From CAYJLF01 sp964371055 (lineage in GTDB: Bacteria > Eisenbacteria > RBG-16-71-46 > CAIMUX01), in NCBI GenBank assembly GCA_964371055.1, contig CAYJLF010000007.1:1-64000 (forward strand): a DNA stretch of 64,000 bases, written 5' to 3'. This document shows, piece after piece, positions 59,590-64,000 of this stretch (positions within the stretch are counted from its first letter, which is position 1; each line of letters begins with the position of its first letter). The notes under the pieces were generated by a model. The model had not been told where the DNA came from and made no database searches. It saw only the letters and a list, made by a program, of their open reading frames with translations. The translations under genes were made by a program, and so were the position numbers.

Positions 59590-62403
59590 ATGGTCGCGCC
59601 GCGCTTGATCTTTCCCCACCCCGCCATACGTGCGCTTCTCCTTCCGGCCCTGATCGGTCTGGGCGTCGGCTTCGAGCTGGGGCCGGCGGCGCCGGCTTGC
59701 GCTCAACCCGGCGGCACGGACCGCGAGACTCTGGCGCTCGTCGACTCGCTCTGGCGTACGGGCGAGCGTGACTCGGCCGCCGTCCTGACGCGCCGCGCCG
59801 CCGCGCACGCGCGGGCGGAAGGGGACAGCGCCGCCCTCCTCCAGTACCTCCTCCGCTCTGGCCAGCACGCTCGTTTCTTCGGCCGGGCGCTCGAAGGGGA
59901 GCGGGATCTGCGCGAGGCGATCGCGCTCACGGCTGCGTTTCGGGACACGGCGCGCGAGGTAATCGCGCTCCGCTGGTTGAGCACGGTCGTCGGAATGCAG
60001 GGGCGGGGCGAGGAGGCGCGCGACCTGGCGGCGAGGCTCCTCGCCGAGGCCGAGGCGATCGGGGATGAGCGCCACCAGGGTTGGGGGCTCATCGGACTGG
60101 CGTGGGACGCCGTGCGGAACGGACGGGCGGCGGACGCCGAGGAGTTGTACCGGCGCGCCGCCGGCCGGTTCGATGCCTGCGGCGACCTCGAGGGAGCCCT
60201 CTGGGCGCAGGTCGGCCTCGGCCGCGCTCTGACCTCGCTCGGGCGCCTGCGGGCGGCGGTGGAGTCGTACGAGCGGGCGGTCGACCTCGGGCGCCGGCTC
60301 GGCGAGCCGGTTTCCGAGGCGGTCGCGCTCAATGATCTCGGCGCGCTGGAGTACTACCTCGGCGATCCCGAGCGAGCGCGGGAGATGTTCGCCCGCTCGG
60401 TCGCCCTGCATCGCGGCAGCGGATCATGGATGGAGACGGTGACGCCTTTGGTCAACATCGCGCTCTGCGATCGCACGCTGGGCCGGTTCGAAGCCTCCGG
60501 CGAGACGCTGCGCGCGAACCTGGAACTCTGCCGCCAACGGGGATGGCGCGATCTCGAGGTGATGGTGCGGGTCCACCTGGCTAAACTCCACACCGCGCGC
60601 GGACGTCCGCGGGAGGCGGCGCGGGCGTACCGGGAGATTCTGGCCGAGAGGGCGAGCCTCTCCCTGCGGAGCCGCGTGCAGTGCCTCGGCTGGCTGGCCG
60701 AGTCGATGGCCGCCGCGGACAGTCCCCGGGTCGCGTTGGGCCTCCTGGATGACGCCGTCTCGCTCCTGGACGGGGAGGGGGAGAGCGAGCTTCTCCCCGC
60801 CCTCTATCTCCAGCGCAGCCGCGCGCGACGGATCCTCGGCGAACCTGCCGCGGCGGCCGCCGAGGCGCGCGAGGCCGTGGTCCGGGCTCACGCCCTGAAT
60901 CAGACGCAGCGGGAAATCGACGCGCTCATCGAGGGGGCTCTGGCGGAGCGGGATCTCGGCCGCGACGACGTGGCGCGCGCCAGCCTGCTCGCGGCGGGGG
61001 AACGCTGGGAGCGGGACCGCGCGCGTTCGCTCGACCCGGCTTGGCGGGAACAGCGAGGCCCGTCTGGGCAGAGGCTCTACGCCGCGTTGGCCGCGGTCCT
61101 GCTCGGCGTGCCGGCCTCCGTCACCGCGGCTCGACCGGAACAGGTGGCCGAGACTTTCGATGCCCTGCAGGCCTTCAAGTCGCGGACTCTGTTGGAGCGG
61201 ATGCTGGGGCCGGGGGAGCGGCGTGAGCACGGCGAGCCGGTGACGCTCGCGGCCTTGCAGTCCTCCGTCCTCCGCGCCGGGGAGCTCTTCCTCGACGCCT
61301 ACATCGGGCCCGGGCATTCGTTCCTCTTCGCCGTGACGCGCGACTCGGCGCGCGTCGTCGTCCTCCCGGGAGAGGAGGAGCTGGATGAAAGACTCCTGCG
61401 CTATCACCAGCTCGTCTCGCGTCCGCCGCGCACGCGGGAGGAGCGGGCCGCCCCCGATCCCGTCTCCCGCGTCGGGGCCGAACTGGCGGGCGGGATCGCG
61501 GGGGAGATCACAGGCATGATCGCGGCGAGCGAGACGGTCTACCTCTCCGCCGATGGAACGCTCAACCTCGTTCCGCCGGGAGAGCTCTTCAGTCACCTGC
61601 CAGGGTGCAGCCGCTCACCTCTCTGGGTCCGCGTCCCGTCGGCCACGATCCTCGCCCGGATGCGGGACCACCGTGAGGCCGCGGGCCGGGCGAGCGATGG
61701 CGCACCGCTGATCCTGGCCGTGGCGGGGACGCAGGCGACGGCCGGGCATTCGCTCCGCCAGACCGCGGAGGAGGTCCGCTCGATCGGCCGCCGTTACCGC
61801 AACGTGCGGGGCTATGTCGACCCGGCCCCGGACGATTCGCTCGCTCGCCGGATGGAGCGGGCCGATCTCCTCCACCTCGCCTCGCACCTCCGCCTGGACG
61901 AACAGAACCCCTGGCAGTCCGAGCTCCGACTCTACCGGCCCGGCACGCCGGAGAACCTGCGCGGGGCGGAGATCGCGGGGCTTCGGCTGGGGGCGAAGCT
62001 GGCGGTCCTCTCGAGCTGCTCGTCCGCGGGGGGCCGCATCGTCTCGGGCGAGGGGGTGCTGGGGGTGACCAGCGCCTTTCTCGAGGCCGGCGTCCACTGC
62101 GCGGTCGCGACGCTCTGGCCGGTCGATGACGCCGTGACGGCGCGCCTGATGGAGCGCTTCTACCAGGGTCTGGCGCGGGGCGAGAGCGTGGCGCACGCGC
62201 TGGCCGGCGCGCAGCAGAATGTGAGATCGGATCCCCGCACGGCGCATCCGTTCTACTGGGCGGGATTCATCGTGGTGGGCGAGGGAGATACGAGAGTTCC
62301 CCTCCAACCGCGCCCGCGGTGGCCCGCGCTGGTCCCCCTCTGGCTCGCGGCCGCCCTGGCGTTGACCGTGGGGCTGGCTTCGGCGCGCCACGCGCGAAGG
62401 TGA
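59590..62403 (+). CDS. exported TPR-CHAT putative caspase-like protease
   Basis: The 937-residue protein has a signal peptide (about 1-38), about nine tetratricopeptide repeats (50-470), a linker, and a CHAT peptidase domain at about 560-900. The catalytic pair is H766 (HLASHL) and C810 (LSSCSSAGG), as in separase/caspase-like CHAT proteases. A C-terminal membrane helix (about 910-930) with an Arg-rich tail anchors it. The catalytic domain should therefore lie outside the cytoplasm. It follows the anti-sigma-like gene by 12 nt. Confidence 0.88.
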   Translation: MVAPRLIFPHPAIRALLLPALIGLGVGFELGPAAPACAQPGGTDRETLALVDSLWRTGERDSAAVLTRRAAAHARAEGDSAALLQYLLRSGQHARFFGRALEGERDLREAIALTAAFRDTAREVIALRWLSTVVGMQGRGEEARDLAARLLAEAEAIGDERHQGWGLIGLAWDAVRNGRAADAEELYRRAAGRFDACGDLEGALWAQVGLGRALTSLGRLRAAVESYERAVDLGRRLGEPVSEAVALNDLGALEYYLGDPERAREMFARSVALHRGSGSWMETVTPLVNIALCDRTLGRFEASGETLRANLELCRQRGWRDLEVMVRVHLAKLHTARGRPREAARAYREILAERASLSLRSRVQCLGWLAESMAAADSPRVALGLLDDAVSLLDGEGESELLPALYLQRSRARRILGEPAAAAAEAREAVVRAHALNQTQREIDALIEGALAERDLGRDDVARASLLAAGERWERDRARSLDPAWREQRGPSGQRLYAALAAVLLGVPASVTAARPEQVAETFDALQAFKSRTLLERMLGPGERREHGEPVTLAALQSSVLRAGELFLDAYIGPGHSFLFAVTRDSARVVVLPGEEELDERLLRYHQLVSRPPRTREERAAPDPVSRVGAELAGGIAGEITGMIAASETVYLSADGTLNLVPPGELFSHLPGCSRSPLWVRVPSATILARMRDHREAAGRASDGAPLILAVAGTQATAGHSLRQTAEEVRSIGRRYRNVRGYVDPAPDDSLARRMERADLLHLASHLRLDEQNPWQSELRLYRPGTPENLRGAEIAGLRLGAKLAVLSSCSSAGGRIVSGEGVLGVTSAFLEAGVHCAVATLWPVDDAVTARLMERFYQGLARGESVAHALAGAQQNVRSDPRTAHPFYWAGFIVVGEGDTRVPLQPRPRWPALVPLWLAAALALTVGLASARHARR

Positions 62404-62459
62404 TCTCGCCTCCGTTCTCCGTCGCCGTCACTTTCCGTGTGATTTTTCTCCGGCTCGCG

Positions 62460-62493
62460 GTTCCTTAGGAACAGCGCCGGGACTCCTCCCGGC
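62460..62493 (+). promoter_or_regulatory. palindrome and hairpin before the secreted repeat-protein gene
   Basis: GTTCC-TTA-GGAAC (62460-62472) is a perfect 5-bp inverted repeat whose right half GGAAC is the usual ECF -35 core. GCCGGGA-CTCC-TCCCGGC (62476-62493) forms a 7-bp hairpin just after it. One may be an ECF promoter element or operator and the other a terminator or leader structure. Neither is proven. Confidence 0.35.
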
Positions 62494-62525
62494 TGCATCG
62501 ACGCCGCTCTTGGAGGAGTCCTGCC

Positions 62526-64000
62526 ATGTTCCGCTCCATCCCATCGACGCTCGTCTCGCTGGTGGTCACCCTGCTCATGATCGCGCTCTCCACGCCCGCC
62601 GCCTTTGGCCAGGTGAGCGCCTACGCCTTCACCTACCAGGGAGAGCTGAAGGAGGGAGAGGCCGGGGTGAATGCCACCTCTGCCCGGCTCTGCTTCCGCA
62701 TGTTCCTGGATGACCAGGCCGACGAGCAGATCGGTTCCGACTGCGTGGTCGCCGCGGTCCCGATCGTGAACGGCATCTTCACTGCGATGGTCGACTTCGG
62801 CGCCGATGTGATCATTGGTGACCTCCTCTGGCTGCAGGTCGGGGTCGATGTGAGCGGGGGAACGAACTACACCTGGATGACGCCGCTTACGCGGCTCACC
62901 GCCACTCCGTACGCCACCTACTGCCTCAGTTCCGCCGACGCGGTCTGGCATCGGATCGACGGCGGGATCACCTACTCGGGCGGCAAGGTGGGGATCGGCG
63001 TCGCCTCGCCGACGTACAAGCTGCAAGTGCAGGGGTCGGGGATGACGCGCGTCATCTGGGGGCTCAACACCGACACCGCGGGCAGTAGCGCCGGCGTCTA
63101 CGGCCAGTCGAACAGTACCGGTGGGCAGGGGGTGCGCGGCACCGCCCAGTCCGCGACCGGGCCCTGCGCGGGGGTCATGGGCGACTCGAACTCCCCGGAC
63201 GGCAGCGGCGTGAGCGGAGTGAACGGCAGCCCGACCGGCGCGACGCGCGGGATTCGTGGGCAGGTCGTGTCGCCCGACGGCGCGGGAGTCTTCGGGTGGA
63301 ACAGCGGCGCCAGCGGCAACGCGATCGGCGTTCTCGGCCAGTCCGACAGCCCCAGCGGATTCGGAGGGTACTTCAGCGGCCGCGGCTATTTCAGCGGGCG
63401 GGTCGGGATCGGGACGACCAGCCCCTCGGTCGAACTCGACGTGGCGGGCACGGGGAAGTTCTCCGGGCTGCAGCTCACCACGACGCCGCAATCCGGTTAC
63501 GTCCTCACTTCAGATGCCAGCGGCTACGCGACCTGGCAGGCGCCGGCGGCGGGCGGCATCGGAGGGAGCGGGAGCACGAACTACCTGCCGAAGTTCACCG
63601 GAGCAACGACGCTCGGCAACTCCGTCGTCTACGAGAGCGCCGGCGGCAACATCGGGATCGGCACCTACGCCCCGTCGCAGAAGTTGCACGTCTTCGGCAC
63701 CGTCCGGGCCAACGGCCTCCAGATTCCCGTCAACGCACAGTCGGGATACGTCCTGACTGCGGACGCGGCCGGCACCGCCACCTGGCAGGCGCCGACGGGC
63801 GGCGGCGGGTTCGACCTGCCGTACAGCGGATCGATCAGCCATGCCGGGGCGGCGTTCTCCGTGACCAACAGCGGCACCGCCATGTCGTCCACCGCGATCT
63901 GGGCGAAGATCGACAACGCGGCGTCGAGTTCCGACGTGGCGGCCGGGACCTTCACCGCGACCGGAACGAACGGGATGGGGATCGCGGCCTACGGCGACGC
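62526..64000 (+). CDS. secreted repeat protein, tail-fibre-like (3' end outside window)
   Basis: The 491 codons visible begin with a signal peptide (about 1-24) and a conserved N-terminal domain ('FTYQGELKEGEAGVNATSAR', 'PLTRLTATPYATYC') common in Planctomycetes and Eisenbacteria surface proteins. The rest is Gly/Ser/Thr-rich with about 45-residue repeats of the form 'VGIGTTSPS..LDVAGTGKF' plus 'SGYVLTSDASGYATWQAP', seen in trimeric tail-fibre and adhesin shafts. ATG 62526 follows GGAGGAG. It continues past 64000 with no stop. Confidence 0.85.
   Translation, partial: MFRSIPSTLVSLVVTLLMIALSTPAAFGQVSAYAFTYQGELKEGEAGVNATSARLCFRMFLDDQADEQIGSDCVVAAVPIVNGIFTAMVDFGADVIIGDLLWLQVGVDVSGGTNYTWMTPLTRLTATPYATYCLSSADAVWHRIDGGITYSGGKVGIGVASPTYKLQVQGSGMTRVIWGLNTDTAGSSAGVYGQSNSTGGQGVRGTAQSATGPCAGVMGDSNSPDGSGVSGVNGSPTGATRGIRGQVVSPDGAGVFGWNSGASGNAIGVLGQSDSPSGFGGYFSGRGYFSGRVGIGTTSPSVELDVAGTGKFSGLQLTTTPQSGYVLTSDASGYATWQAPAAGGIGGSGSTNYLPKFTGATTLGNSVVYESAGGNIGIGTYAPSQKLHVFGTVRANGLQIPVNAQSGYVLTADAAGTATWQAPTGGGGFDLPYSGSISHAGAAFSVTNSGTAMSSTAIWAKIDNAASSSDVAAGTFTATGTNGMGIAAYGD

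Overview
The window is 64 kb of very GC-rich, almost fully coding chromosomal DNA with no phage, plasmid, CRISPR or intact transposon. A TonB-dependent receptor, a TonB-like protein, several lipoproteins and the Tat pathway point to a diderm (outer-membrane) bacterium. Features more often seen outside Proteobacteria are also present: an SRP RNA of the long type with an Alu domain, spoVG, MglA/MglB, type III pantothenate kinase (coaX) and repeat-rich exported proteins of the kind seen in Planctomycetes and Eisenbacteria. I infer an uncultured diderm lineage near the FCB group, Gemmatimonadota or Eisenbacteria; no single marker was decisive by eye.

Region 1 (1-14.2 kb) is accessory. It holds a partial tRNA-Arg, a lipoprotein, tadA, a small cupin, and a nitric-oxide detoxification module. 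In that module a divergent norR faces a textbook sigma-54 promoter that drives ric/ytfE and a quinol-dependent NO reductase. These are followed by an orphan response regulator, a B12-binding radical SAM protein, a cold-shock-type RRM protein, a DUF937/YidB-like protein, a TPR protein, and about 1.1 kb of decayed DNA that includes a broken ASCH-domain gene.

Region 2 (14.2-31.5 kb) is conserved housekeeping. It runs tRNA-Ser(CGA), tRNA-Ser(GGA), tRNA-Ala(CGC), SRP RNA, dnaX-ybaB-recR, mglB-mglA, pgpA-cinA-thpR, recA-recX-alaS, rfbD, a UbiA-family phosphoribosyltransferase, ispE, spoVG, tRNA-Gln, prs and rplY-pth.

Region 3 (32-43 kb) holds rpsF-ssb-rpsR-rplI, a parvulin lipoprotein, a DUF151 nuclease and a gamma carbonic anhydrase. 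A TonB-like gene on the minus strand lies opposite fusA, which is followed by selA and a SPOR-domain protein with a perfect-period 30-bp repeat. selA implies that the organism makes selenocysteine.

Region 4 (43-58 kb) holds smc (with an unusual acidic insertion), tatC, coaX, a TonB-dependent receptor, a GroEL paralogue without the GGM tail, folB-folK, a deoxynucleoside kinase and panB-panC. Next come a GlmU-like nucleotidyltransferase fused to a HIT domain that has lost its catalytic histidines, a LytR_C protein and tatA. Most of these genes overlap by 4 nt or are only a few bases apart, so they are probably co-transcribed.

Region 5 (58.1-64 kb) is the most unusual. It has an ECF-like sigma factor, a one-pass membrane protein with a degenerate anti-sigma zinc motif, and an exported TPR-CHAT putative protease with an intact His/Cys dyad and a C-terminal membrane anchor. 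A secreted repeat protein that runs off the window end follows. I infer a candidate envelope-signalling system in which the CHAT protease cuts the anti-sigma factor.
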